DNA from: Paenibacillus_S vulneris
Lineage (GTDB): Bacteria; Bacillota; Bacilli; Paenibacillales; NBRC-103111
Reading direction: 5' to 3'
Assembly (NCBI RefSeq): GCF_039543185.1
Contig: NZ_BAABJG010000035.1
Span: forward strand, 1-64,000
DNA: 64,000 nucleotides
The notes below the pieces were generated by a model. The model was not told the DNA's origin and searched no databases. It was given only the letters and a program-made list of their open reading frames with translations. Positions 44,209 through 53,727 of this stretch are shown here, piece after piece (position 1 is the first letter of the stretch; each line of letters opens with the position of its first letter). Position numbers and translations under genes: made by a program.

Positions 44209-46215
44209 CTATTTTTCTGCCGACAGGGAGGAATTTTGTTGCGAAGAATCAGAAAGACTCGGCCTTCCAAACAACACTTGCTTATCCGAATCAAACAAGT
44301 CCCGAAACACCACCTGCCCGCGACTTGAGGAAGCATCTACAACTTTGCCATCACCCGCATAAATCCCAACGTGAGTAATATCCATAAATCTACCATTACG
44401 CTCGTAGCTCCAAAACACAAGGTCACCCGGAACCAAGTCGGCCGCGCCTACTGTAAGGCCATTCTCCACGCAAAATCTGGCCTGCTCAGCTGCGGTTCGC
44501 AGCAAGCTAATACCTAGCTGACGATAAACCCATTGGACGAGATAGCTGCAATCCGTATAATTACCCTGCCCGGCCTTCGGTTGGCTGTAAGGATCGCCTA
44601 GACGAGTCAGCGCCAATTTGACGGCTTCACTGCCCAGTTCGCCTTTGGGCAAATGCTGTTGAACCAAATCAAGCTGCTCCGGCGTCAAACCAATATCCGC
44701 ACCTTTTCCAAGTATTGCATACATGAGCGGGCGGAACTCCTCGGACAGCATTTCCTTCATTAATTCCATCTGTTCATTTGTAAAGCGATATATATCTGCC
44801 TGTTGCTCCGCAGTTTGGCTAGTGACGGTAATATGCAAAATGCGCTCATATCGGGTAATCGTTTCTTCGCTGGTGCTCCCGTCCTCATGTTCTACCGTAA
44901 CCGTTTCCTTATGTTCTATCGTTTCAACACGAGATTCCAGCGAATTCATATCCCAAAACACCGATCGAATGATACCGATTCTTGTTGCATCAAGCGTAGC
45001 CACATCCATTCCGTTTTCCGCATCTGTGACGGTCTTCACGGCAAAGACGACGATAATGTCCATCCAGTTATCAATTCTAGTGTTGTCCGCGCTGCCGGGA
45101 TAATGATATTCCACCCGGTCTACATGGCCAGCGGATCGCTGCATATCTGCAATTCGGGCGGCGAATTCATCGTCTATTTCCTGAACGATTCGGGTAAGCG
45201 GCTTTACATCGGCATCCGTATTTTCACCAGACACAAAGATACCGAACGGAGAGGAAATGACAGCGGCTACCGCCATGATAATGCACAAAACTACAATTAC
45301 CGAACCGCTGAATCCCAGAAGCGCCGTCAATCCCTTGACAAGCAAGGCAGTGGCTCTTACAAGCAATTTAACGATAAGGCGATTCAATCTCGCGGCTGCA
45401 CGCGCGGTTTGAATGGACCGGCGAGCTGATATCGCCATATGCGCAGCCCGATGAGCTTCCTTGACAGCATCCATTCTCCCTTCAGTTGAAGCATCCGAAT
45501 AATCGTTAGCGTGATCTAGCCGATGCCCATTTTTTATAAATGGCGCTAACGTCTTGAAATTTCGCGCTTTCCGTTTGATCGTATGACCTGATTGTTTCAT
45601 TATAGTAGACGGGACTCGGGTTAACGGTTTCACGCGTCCATTTGCTGAATGAGATACCGCGGCGGAGAATGATTCCTTCTTCCCGACCGGTTTTAGAGGG
45701 CCGATATCCCGTTTTTGCATCCAGTCAGGATAGCTGCCTGTTCGAGAACGATGCAGAAGCCGGGCATTGACCCGGCTCCGTATAAATCGTTGTTTTCCTG
45801 AATGCGAGCCAGAAGACAAGATGTATTTTCCATCAACCGGCTTTCGCAGACGTATCCTACGGGCAAGTCGCGGTGTACGCGAAATCGATGACTCCGTATG
45901 AACATCAATCGGACTCTGACTTGTGACAGAATCACCGTCTGGAAACGGCTTCCTTTTTAGAATGTGCCGGATCAATCTCTTGTTGATACGCACACTCATC
46001 CCCATTTGGGCACGTATTGTTTTTTTCGTAGCCGCTGCGGAATGGCGCTGAGCAAATTCAACTGGAGACTGGGAAGTCGTCTTGTCATGATCAACTTGCC
46101 GCTTGGCATGAGCGCTTGAACGCTTTACACGATGCAACACGTTTGGGAATCTTTCCAAACGTTTAATGTCCTTCACAACATTCCTCGTTTTAATCTCCTT
46201 CATCGTTCCATTCAA
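44209..46215 (-). CDS. NlpC/P60 peptidoglycan hydrolase of an integrative element
   Basis: A 668-residue protein. A long basic N-terminal region (1-270, many R/K/H/S) precedes a membrane segment (GFSGSVIVVLCIIMAVAAVI, about 305-325), an extracytoplasmic domain, and a C-terminal NlpC/P60 peptidase (about 535-655). The peptidase has catalytic Cys in GNYTDCSYLVQW (about 556) and His in ITHVGIYAG. Proteins of this form are encoded by conjugative elements (Tn916 Orf14 type), where they open the cell wall for the transfer channel. The other transfer genes are missing here. It follows the DUF6075 gene by 20 bases. Confidence 0.82.
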   Translation of the reverse strand: MNGTMKEIKTRNVVKDIKRLERFPNVLHRVKRSSAHAKRQVDHDKTTSQSPVEFAQRHSAAATKKTIRAQMGMSVRINKRLIRHILKRKPFPDGDSVTSQSPIDVHTESSISRTPRLARRIRLRKPVDGKYILSSGSHSGKQRFIRSRVNARLLHRSRTGSYPDWMQKRDIGPLKPVGKKESFSAAVSHSANGRVKPLTRVPSTIMKQSGHTIKRKARNFKTLAPFIKNGHRLDHANDYSDASTEGRMDAVKEAHRAAHMAISARRSIQTARAAARLNRLIVKLLVRATALLVKGLTALLGFSGSVIVVLCIIMAVAAVISSPFGIFVSGENTDADVKPLTRIVQEIDDEFAARIADMQRSAGHVDRVEYHYPGSADNTRIDNWMDIIVVFAVKTVTDAENGMDVATLDATRIGIIRSVFWDMNSLESRVETIEHKETVTVEHEDGSTSEETITRYERILHITVTSQTAEQQADIYRFTNEQMELMKEMLSEEFRPLMYAILGKGADIGLTPEQLDLVQQHLPKGELGSEAVKLALTRLGDPYSQPKAGQGNYTDCSYLVQWVYRQLGISLLRTAAEQARFCVENGLTVGAADLVPGDLVFWSYERNGRFMDITHVGIYAGDGKVVDASSSRGQVVFRDLFDSDKQVLFGRPSLSDSSQQNSSLSAEK

Positions 46216-46235
46216 CTCCCAATGTCGGCAGACAT

Positions 46236-46643
46236 TCAGCGGTTTTGTTCGGCCAGCCGTTTGATCGTTCTCTCGTTACTTTGGCAATAATCAGGGTAAC
46301 GAAGACGAATCGCTTCAAAAAAATAGGGGGCATCGCTGCAATCGAATAATTCGTGGGGAGTGGAGTAACGTTCGTCGCCTGCTTCGGTCCAGCCGTTCCA
46401 TAAATTAAAGGCGAGCCGACACACTCGGATGGTACCGCCGGTTTGCCATGGGGCCGAAAGACCTTCGGGCTTAATGCCGCCATTAGAGAAATCATATAAA
46501 TCGCGGATATGACTTCTGGTTTCTCGGGAAATGCCCAATGTATAGAACAGTGCCCGGTGGTAGCCATCGCTGCATTTCTCTGCATCCAACATCTGAACGT
46601 AAAATCTCTCGTGTTCATCATCTCGAAACCAAATCGGATGCAT
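46236..46643 (-). CDS. DUF6075-family protein of an integrative element
   Basis: A 135-residue protein from ATG 46643 (SD AAAGGGG; a GTG at 46649 is too close to the SD). It opens MHPIWFRDDEHERFYVQMLD and has HRALFYTLGISRETRSHI, the DUF6075 pattern. The function is unknown, but genes of this family typically occur in Firmicute conjugative and phage-like elements next to NlpC/P60 hydrolases, as here. Confidence 0.7.
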   Translation of the reverse strand: MHPIWFRDDEHERFYVQMLDAEKCSDGYHRALFYTLGISRETRSHIRDLYDFSNGGIKPEGLSAPWQTGGTIRVCRLAFNLWNGWTEAGDERYSTPHELFDCSDAPYFFEAIRLRYPDYCQSNERTIKRLAEQNR

Positions 46644-46670
46644 CGTCACATACCCCTTTCATGGAGAATT

Positions 46671-46696
46671 CAGCGGCTGGTTGCAACCAGCCGCTG
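46671..46696. repeat. Perfect 26-base palindrome
   Basis: Each 13-base arm reads CAGCGGCTGGTTG, with no loop base between arms. It lies between the sigma-like gene and the DUF6075 gene (both leftward). No T-run follows, so it is not a standard terminator. It may be a binding site or an RNA-processing hairpin. Confidence 0.7.
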
Positions 46697-46761
46697 TCTG
46701 AACATGGTCCTCTATATAACCGTTCATTTTGGCAGGAAAATCGGACCCTCCGACGAATCGA

Positions 46762-47181
46762 TTACATGTTTTTGAGCAAGTATTCCATTTTTTTCAAGCC
46801 TCGTTGGATCGATTTACGAACCGCCCGCTCATCGACATGCTCGGCTCTGGCAATATCGACTTTGCTCATACCCAAAAAATAATGGGCATAAATCCGTCTG
46901 GCTGATTTCACCGGCAATTGACACATAGCTTCATAGAGTTGCTGCCGTGAAAGCTTGCGCTCGTAAACCTCCTCCGGTGAAATCGAGAGAAATAAAACAT
47001 GCTGCTCAACCCCGTCGTTGCGATCCAGCGAATAATAGGCCCTATGACGATACGTCCGCAGTCTGTAAGCGCTCTCTTTTAAGTCAAAGCGACGGATTTC
47101 ATCGGCAACCTCTTCATCTACATCAACCCATACATCCGACCTGAAAAAAGGATACATATCTCGCAAATTCATCTTCTTCAT
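46762..47181 (-). CDS. Sigma-70-like factor (region 4) of an integrative element
   Basis: A 139-residue protein. The C-terminal half is a sigma region 4 helix-turn-helix: AMCQLPVKSARRIYAHYFLG, SKVDIARAEHVDERAVRKSI. The N-terminal part (MYPFFRSDVWVDVDEEVADE) matches sigma-like proteins of Tn916-type and related elements. It probably governs transcription of the element genes downstream. Confidence 0.75.
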   Translation of the reverse strand: MKKMNLRDMYPFFRSDVWVDVDEEVADEIRRFDLKESAYRLRTYRHRAYYSLDRNDGVEQHVLFLSISPEEVYERKLSRQQLYEAMCQLPVKSARRIYAHYFLGMSKVDIARAEHVDERAVRKSIQRGLKKMEYLLKNM

Positions 47182-47781
47182 TCAAGTCCCTCCATTTTGG
47201 TTTAATGGCAAACCAAAACAGAGGGGGGGGAGCGACAGCCAACGCTCCCCGACAAGCAGGAAGCACAACAAAAAAGACCCACCCGCAGAGAGCGCCAACG
47301 CGCGATTGCGACCAGGCCAATTGGATTACATTCTTGCCGATTAATTCGCCGTTTGCAGTTAAGAGCAATAGGGATACATTACCTTCACCCTCTTTCTCAC
47401 CTGGCAACACCGAGTGAGAAATTAGGCGGGCTATGATGTATGGTGCTGCCCTAAGCTTGGTTCAGCTCCTTGGCAACCGGGATTTAGCCGACGACCGCAT
47501 TGACACAATAAAAAAAGCGCCGTAATCCTTTCCGCTGGGTAGCAGGGAAAGAATCGACGCTTGATAAAGAGTGACCACAGAGTTTTCTTGTTGCTACCGC
47601 TGCACTGTCTGTCCACGCTATCATCATAACACGAAACATGTGCATATCGTGTGCATACTTCGTGCAAAAAAAGGCACATCCGGTGCAGCGTTCGGTGCAT
47701 GTTCGATGCAATTCCGGCACTCCAATCCTCAAAATTGAATTACTGGGACAGATCTATGCGCAACGAATCTTCTGAATTCAT
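47182..47781. other. Non-coding stretch with a strong hairpin and GTGCA-type repeats
   Basis: At 47227-47250 GGGGAGCG pairs with CGCTCCCC. Between 47638 and 47710 the pentamer GTGCA, or its near match TGCAT/TGCAA, occurs about six times at roughly 11-19 base intervals. That is iteron-like and might bind a replication or control protein of the mobile element. Frames on both strands look like shadows; I support no gene. Confidence 0.4.
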
Positions 47782-48342
47782 TCAATCTGCTTGAGAAGAC
47801 TCCAAATCCAGCAAAACCGTCCGATCTTTGATTTTCATGTAGATTTTGCGTAAAATTCGCTTCCGATGATAGAAGTATGCGCGGCGGGAAAGTGCCAGGC
47901 GGCTCATGGCTTCTGAGGACGCCAGATTATCAAAATATCTCAACCGAACAAATAAGCCCTCTTCCGAGGTGAGCGCCGTGAGAGCGTAGTCGATCAGACC
48001 GATTCTGGATAGCAACAATGGGATTTCATGTTCAGTGATCTGTATGCGTCGAATGACCGTTCGCAATACCGTTTCCTGTTTTCTGCTGCTATGAGCCGCA
48101 ACCATATCCAGGGTGCGCGTCAATTCTGGGATGTAAGTGAGTTCGGATTGAACATACTTCAATCTCGCTTTCCAGTCCTTATAGGACTTTAGCCATGATT
48201 CAACTTTCTCGTAGGGAATGGAGACCGGGTCCGCGACATCACAAATCCCTCCTTGCTGTGCATGCTTTCTTAACGTTTTCCGCCAGTTTCGGCAGTCAAT
48301 CGACTTCGTTGTACGTTGTTCACTCTCCATTTCTATCGTCAT
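47782..48342 (-). CDS. ArpU/sigma-like phage or ICE transcription regulator
   Basis: A 186-residue helical protein. An N-terminal basic region and a long helix precede a C-terminal sigma-region-4-like HTH (LFVRLRYFDNLASSEAMSRL, SRRAYFYHRKRILRKI). It matches the general build of late-gene regulators (ArpU/DUF1492) in Firmicute prophages and elements. The assignment is to a type, not a specific family. Confidence 0.6.
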   Translation of the reverse strand: MTIEMESEQRTTKSIDCRNWRKTLRKHAQQGGICDVADPVSIPYEKVESWLKSYKDWKARLKYVQSELTYIPELTRTLDMVAAHSSRKQETVLRTVIRRIQITEHEIPLLLSRIGLIDYALTALTSEEGLFVRLRYFDNLASSEAMSRLALSRRAYFYHRKRILRKIYMKIKDRTVLLDLESSQAD

Positions 48343-48567
48343 CTTCCCTTCTTTTCTAGTTTGGCATAAGTTGACAAGGTACTATTTTCACAACCTTCGT
48401 TCCGCTTTTTACGACTCTCACCTCCGGTAAATTCCTCCTAATAATATCCATCTGCACCTACCATTTTACCTATAAAGCGCTTAAATATGGAGGGTGATTT
48501 TTTCATCACGCTATCAATTCATAAAGTGTCGAATGAACGCAAAATGACTCGAATCGAGTACGAATCG

Positions 48568-49281
48568 CTAACACATGATTCGATCATGCCGATCGTACAA
48601 GCCTCTTCGTTTTGCTTTTTCCGCCGCTTCATGAATGGAGCAAGCGTTGAATTTTCGAATGATGTTACGAACGTGCGATTTCATGGTGTTCGCTGTGACG
48701 CCTAATAACTCTCTGATCACCGGCTGTCTATAGCCCCAACCGATCAACTGCAAGATCTCTTTTTCAGTGGGCGTCAGCATTCGATGTAATTCTTTTCGCT
48801 TATCCAGCCCAATTTCATTACGGATAATGGATGCAACATCGGCATGAAGAGAAGGTTGCCCCCGATACGCTTCCCTTACGGCATTTACGACATCAGCATA
48901 GTTTATCTTGGTAATATAATTGATCGCCCCGGCTAGCACAGCTTCCACAATGATTTCAGGCTCGTAGAGGGAGGTCAAGATAATGATTGGCATTGATTTC
49001 ATTTTCAGAACTTCGGAAATTGTATGGAGTCCATCCTGTTGCGATGAATGAAGTATCAGATCAAGAATCATCACGTCTAAATCCAATTGCACACTCGCTC
49101 GAATGGCCGATTCCTTGTTTGTTGCAATATGAAATATATTCATATCCGGCTCTGCATTGATAAGCCCCGCCATCCGTTGTTGCCAAATGGGGTCGCTGTC
49201 CACCAGCAATACTTGGATCTTGCCTTCTTTCCAACGCACGACTTCATCAACTTCTACGGCATAACTTGCACGCTCCTCCAT
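48568..49281 (-). CDS. NarL/LuxR-family response regulator
   Basis: A 237-residue protein. After a 20-residue extension, the receiver domain (about 21-145) has the phospho-acceptor Asp74 in VMILDLIL and acidic residues in LLVDSD. It is followed by a LuxR HTH (about 168-230: LTPTEKEILQLIGWGYRQPV, TANTMKSHVRNIIRKF). SD GAGGTGATGAAAAG precedes ATG 49281. No kinase gene is adjacent; the kinases to the right are decayed and of other types. Confidence 0.87.
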   Translation of the reverse strand: MEERASYAVEVDEVVRWKEGKIQVLLVDSDPIWQQRMAGLINAEPDMNIFHIATNKESAIRASVQLDLDVMILDLILHSSQQDGLHTISEVLKMKSMPIIILTSLYEPEIIVEAVLAGAINYITKINYADVVNAVREAYRGQPSLHADVASIIRNEIGLDKRKELHRMLTPTEKEILQLIGWGYRQPVIRELLGVTANTMKSHVRNIIRKFNACSIHEAAEKAKRRGLYDRHDRIMC

Positions 49282-49314
49282 CTTTTCATCACCTCATTGA
49301 TTGTTCTGGAAAAA

Positions 49315-49352
49315 CAAAAAAGACACGTACCCTCGGAAGGCCGTGCCTTTTC
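49315..49352 (-). terminator. Terminator-like hairpin, leftward
   Basis: GGCACG pairs with CGTGTC (one G-U) on the minus strand, followed by TTTTTTG. It would have ended transcription of the SLH-protein remnant. Confidence 0.45.
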
Positions 49353-49514
49353 CTGACAGCATTAGAGAGGGTAACCCGGCGATCATTGCAAGCATGCGGA
49401 AGACCCGTGGCTTTGCGTCCCAGTCTTTCGAACTGGTTTGCCTTTTTCCTGTTGGAACTTGTCGTCATTCGTTATACTGCCCCATGTCCGTTGTTGTCTT
49501 TTTCATCACCACTA

Positions 49515-49990
49515 AGCATAATCCGGAAGCTCGCAAGGCTACGAAAGAAGATGCCTCGGGGCATCTCCTTTACATCTCGGTCGTCTTTGAAACACCCGTA
49601 ACCGCTTCGTTCCTGTAACCTTAGCAGCATGGATACCGCTTCCGCCCGAGTGGCCGTAATGTCCGGAACGAATTTGCTGCCGTTCGGCCGTCAATAATAC
49701 CTAGTTTGCGGATCGTTTCCACCGAGCCTTTTGCCCACCTCGGAATGTTTTCGTCATCAGCAAAGCCCGTTGTTGTATGCGAATTAAGTGAGACTTTCAG
49801 CGTTTTTGCGATCATCGATATCATCTCCGCTCGGGTGATCTGAGCATCCGGTCGGAAGCTGCCGTCCTCGTACCCGCTGACGATTCCCGCTTTTACAGCG
49901 AGAGCAACCGCCTGCTTGGCCAGTCACCGATCTTCGTCTGATCCGTGAAGGTAAGGGTTGCATCAGTTCCCTCCAATCTCAGTGCGTCTG
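49515..49990 (-). pseudogene. S-layer homology (SLH) domain protein remnant
   Basis: On the minus strand the sequence reads through SLH repeats in changing frames: GIVSGYEDGSFRPDAQITRA, EMISMIAKTLKVSLNSH, GFADDENIPRWAKGSVETI, then KLGIIDGR and, after a slip near 49690, VPDITATRAEAVSMLLRLQ. Two near-complete repeats can be recognised with at least two frame breaks. SLH repeats anchor proteins to cell-wall polymers. The N-terminal functional part is missing, because the sequence runs into a kinase remnant at about 49990. Confidence 0.75.
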
Positions 49991-51895
49991 CTAGCATAAC
50001 CGTACATCCGCAGATCCATGCCGTATTCGTGTCTCAAACGCTTGTTGATGTTCAGCAGGCCGACGCCCTGACGCCTGTCCGATCCGGAAGCCGGCAGTCG
50101 ACTTAGCTGTTCGCTCTCGATGCCGACACCGCTATCTTCAATCACAAACCAATATTCGCCCTCCGTTTCAAAAGTCGTCAATTTGACCGTTCCGCCTTCT
50201 ATCCGATTGCCGATCTCGTGCCGAATCGCGTTTTCGACGAGCGGCTGCAGCAGCAGGGGAGGGATGCTCACCCGGTACATCCTCGAATTGTAAGCGATCC
50301 TTGAAGCGCGCTTTTTCAATATCGACGTATGTCCGGATCAGGTTGAACTCTTCACGAAAGCGATCCGCTTCTCCATATGGCTTAACCGGAAGCTGCCTCG
50401 CAAATAATCGACCAGATCCGCGGTCAATTTTCGCGAACGTTCCGCATCCGTATAACTTGATGCAACGACGTTGTACAAAAAATGCGGCTTGATCTGCGAA
50501 TGCAGAAACGCCACTTCCAGATCGACCGCTGGTATGCTTCCCTTTTTAATTCAGATAATGAGGCGTCACGAAAGCGTACTCCGGTGCTTTGACCGGACGT
50601 TCGCTTAACAGGGAAGCTGCTATCGGTTTCCCGCGTTGCCTGCGATCGGCAGGGTGAATGTGAACGTCGTGCCGACGCCTTTCGTCGAAGATACCGTTAC
50701 GGTTCCCTTTAGCAACTCGACCAGTTGTTTGACGATGGACAGCCCGAGCCCGAAGCCCCGGCGTTCCGCTCGCTCATCAAACAATTGGAACGCTTCGAAC
50801 AGGTGCGGGATGTGCTGCGCTTCGATTCCTTCCCCCGTATCTTTGACCGAAACTTCAATCATGCTGCGATTCTCCGCCGCTGTGACGACAATGCTCCCGT
50901 TCACCGTATGCTTGACCGCGTTGTCCGAGCAGGTTGCCGACGATCTAGCCGAACCGGCTTTCATCGGCAATCGCATAGGGCAAATGTTCGGGGACACGGT
51001 TTTCGAGCCGGATGTTGCGGTCCGCGCACAGAAACGAATAGATGCGCACCTGCATCTCGACAGCCGGGCGGACATCGACCGGCATCGAATCGACGGCCAA
51101 TTCACCTTGCTTCAGCCTGGAAAAATCCAGAATATCGTAAACCAGCTGCGAAAGCCTGCCGGTGATGCTCGTGATTAATTCAAGCTTCTCGCGCTGCTCC
51201 GCCGTCGGCGGATGATTGGCGTTGTCAAGCATCGACCTTGCGATATGCATGACGCCGTGCAACGGCGACTTGAACTCATCCGACGTTCTGGCCAGAAACT
51301 CGTCTTTCAGCTTGTCCGCTTTCAGCAATTGAACGGAGAGCTCTTCGATTTTCCGGAATGCGTTGGAGAAGCGAAGCGACATGAGCAAAGCCAGCATCAG
51401 CAGGTACACGAGCGGTTCGAACGGAGGCACCGAATCAACCGGTACGGCGAAATAGACGTTCAGATTTTGCACCAGCGCAAAGACGTTCAGGGCGATCACG
51501 GCGACGGCCAGATACAGGCTCCCCTCCACTTTGCGGGAAGGTGGCGTAGATCGTGACCAGTTGCCTAAACAGATCCGTCGCGAACGGGGGATGAAGCCGA
51601 TTGCCCAGACCGCCAGAACCGTCCCAAATATCAACCCGATCCGGATCAACCATCAGGAGTAAACCGGACGGAACGCCGTATACACGTACAGGAGAAATCC
51701 CATGCCGCGCCAAGCGCCGAAACCATCTGAATGCGAAGATACAGCCAGAACGGAACGGAGCCGAACAGGCTGAACAACACTCTTTCGCCGCGCGTGCTGG
51801 TGAACAGGGCGAAAAACATGCACACCAGCCCGAATACGATCAGGGAATAATCGTTTTTCCGTTGGGAGAACTAGCCGACAAAATACAATCACATC
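49991..51895 (-). pseudogene. 7TMR-DISM hybrid histidine kinase, decayed
   Basis: In reading order (right to left) there are membrane segments of a 7TMR-DISM sensor (LYLAVAVIALNVFALVQNL). A HisKA region follows (KLKDEFLARTSDEFKSPLHG; the usual SHE(L)(R)(T)PLH is altered to SDEFKSPLH). Next is an HATPase domain (DNAVKHTVNGSIVV, GFGLGLSIVKQLVELL). A LytS-type second kinase ends the gene (VAFLHSQIKPHFLYNVV, PPLLLQPLVENAIRHE, GVGLLNINKRL). Several frameshifts and stops separate the parts. The receiver domain that relatives have between the two kinases is absent, apparently by deletion near 50560. Confidence 0.82.
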
Positions 51896-51896
51896 A

Positions 51897-52440
51897 TCAG
51901 AAAGGCTGTAACGTAATCAAGTCGTGCGTGAGCGCCTTGTCGCGCAGCCCGGAAACTTGCGCGACATACCCCAAATAGATCGATTCGTTGATGCCGCTGC
52001 TGGCGGGAAATTCGGACAACATGTCGTCCAGCATCCCCTCGAATGTCGTCACATCGGCAGCCGCCCCGTCCAGCCGGATCGTGAACCCGTTTCCGGCTTT
52101 GTCTACGCTTATGGGGACGTCATGCTCCTGCAAGCTTCTCCGCAAGTAGGACAGACAAGTATACAAGTAGCTTTTCGCCTTTTTCACATCGCAACCCGGC
52201 CAAATCGACTCAATGATGAGCGCGGTATCCGCGGGCGTCCCTTCGTGATGGATCAAAAAAGCGCAGACTTCTTTTTCTTTGTTCGTTTTCCAGGAAAGCA
52301 GCTTGTTTTCGGCATGAGGAAGCCCAATGGAAAAGCCCCCCATACATCGGATCAAAGGACGGACGTTGGCGTCCGGGCGAGCTCGAACCGCGGATAAGGC
52401 TGCTAGATGCGCGATACCGATTGTTGCACATTCAATGCAA
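51897..52440 (-). pseudogene. BTAD/SARP-type regulator remnant
   Basis: About 150 residues read as an OmpR-like winged helix plus start of a BTAD domain: FSIGLPHAENKLLSWKTNKE, KEVCAFLIHHEGTPADTALI, WPGCDVKKAKSYLYTCLSYL. In Paenibacillaceae this follows a receiver domain in regulators encoded next to 7TMR-DISM kinases. The receiver part is missing and the C-terminus is short. It was probably the partner of the decayed kinase. Confidence 0.7.
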
Positions 52441-52632
52441 TTTCATGACCACATTACGGACATATTCGACAACAACGGTCCAACTCCTTGCCTTTCGTCG
52501 GATTCGCATACTACGAACGTAGTCGTCAGCCTTCATTGCCGTTCATCTGAATTAAAATGCTATTGGTCCATCCATGCACGTTGTTTTAGCAAGGGGGGAA
52601 TTTGGAAAGCATAAGAAGAGGTTCATCTGAAA

Positions 52633-53721
52633 GTGGTGACAAGTATCGCATCGGTCAATCAAAAAATTTCGTTGCTGCAAGGATACATGGTGATCCTGAT
52701 GGCGATAGGCATTCTGAATCACGTGATTATTATCCCGCTTCTGCTGACTGCTTCCAAAAGGGATGCCTGGGTATCCGTTTTAGCCGTATTGGCAGCATCG
52801 CCAGTCTGGATCGCCTGTTTATCTTATATTCTCAAAAACATGAACGGGACGCCGGTCAAAACCTGGTTGTATCGTCATTTCGGCAAACTGCCTGCAACCG
52901 GTATGCTCGTTTTTTTCACGATATATATGTTCGTAATGGGCGCCATTTCGCTAAAAGACACCATCACATGGACGATTGCCTCCTATTTGCCGCAGACGCC
53001 GGCTTTGGCGTTAGTACTTGCGGGAGTCGGATGCAATCTATTGGCGGCATATGCCGGGTTGCGCGTGATTGCAATCGTCACCGGCATTTTGCTCCCGGTT
53101 GTGATCGTGCTCGGCGATTTTGTGATGACAGCCAACTACAAGTATAAGGATTACAGCCTGCTGTTTCCGGTCTTCGAGTTCGGGTGGGAGCCTGTATGGA
53201 AAGGCGCATTATATGCGGCTGGGGGGCTTTTGGAGATCATCTGCATCCTTTTTTATCAGGAGCATTTATCCAAACGTCCTCGCTTCGGCACTCTCATGCT
53301 GGTGAATGTGCTGCTTGCCGGATTGATTCTGGGACCGCTGATGGGTGCCATCGCCGTGTTTGGACCTGCTGAGGCGGCAAATCAACGCTACCCTGCATAC
53401 GAGCAATGGCGTTTGGTTCAACTCGGGCAATATATTTCGCACCTTGATTTCTTCTCCATCTACCAGTGGCTTTCCGGCACGTTTGTTCGCGTCTCGCTGG
53501 CCCTGTTTCTTATGGTTGACATTTGGAAACCGGGCAAGCGATTGCCGTGGCTCATCCTATACGGCGCGCTGATGATCGTTGTCGTTGTGCTGCCCGTGAG
53601 TGATGCACGGTTCCTCGATTTTCTTGGGAGCGTGTTTTTCCCGGCGTCTGTTTACTCTGCTTTGGGCTTGACGGCATTGTTTGTCGCGAAAATCTGGATT
53701 TCCAACAGAATGAGGAGGTGA
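52633..53721 (+). CDS. Spore germinant receptor B subunit (GerAB-type permease)
   Basis: A 362-residue membrane protein of the APC superfamily with about ten helices. NQKISLLQGYMVILMAIGIL begins the first helix, followed by the helical pattern seen in GerAB/GerBB/GerKB. It binds the germinant in the inner spore membrane together with the A and C subunits. GTG start at 52633 with GAAGAGG upstream. The operon order is B-A-C, which differs from the usual A-B-C or A-C-B. Expression in the forespore (sigma G) is expected from the family. Confidence 0.88.
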   Translation: MVTSIASVNQKISLLQGYMVILMAIGILNHVIIIPLLLTASKRDAWVSVLAVLAASPVWIACLSYILKNMNGTPVKTWLYRHFGKLPATGMLVFFTIYMFVMGAISLKDTITWTIASYLPQTPALALVLAGVGCNLLAAYAGLRVIAIVTGILLPVVIVLGDFVMTANYKYKDYSLLFPVFEFGWEPVWKGALYAAGGLLEIICILFYQEHLSKRPRFGTLMLVNVLLAGLILGPLMGAIAVFGPAEAANQRYPAYEQWRLVQLGQYISHLDFFSIYQWLSGTFVRVSLALFLMVDIWKPGKRLPWLILYGALMIVVVVLPVSDARFLDFLGSVFFPASVYSALGLTALFVAKIWISNRMRR

Positions 53722-53727
53722 ATTCCC

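Noticed and set aside
47205..47732. Several short frames on both strands
   Set aside because: Low-complexity or Cys/His-rich products of the repeat region, without SD sites.
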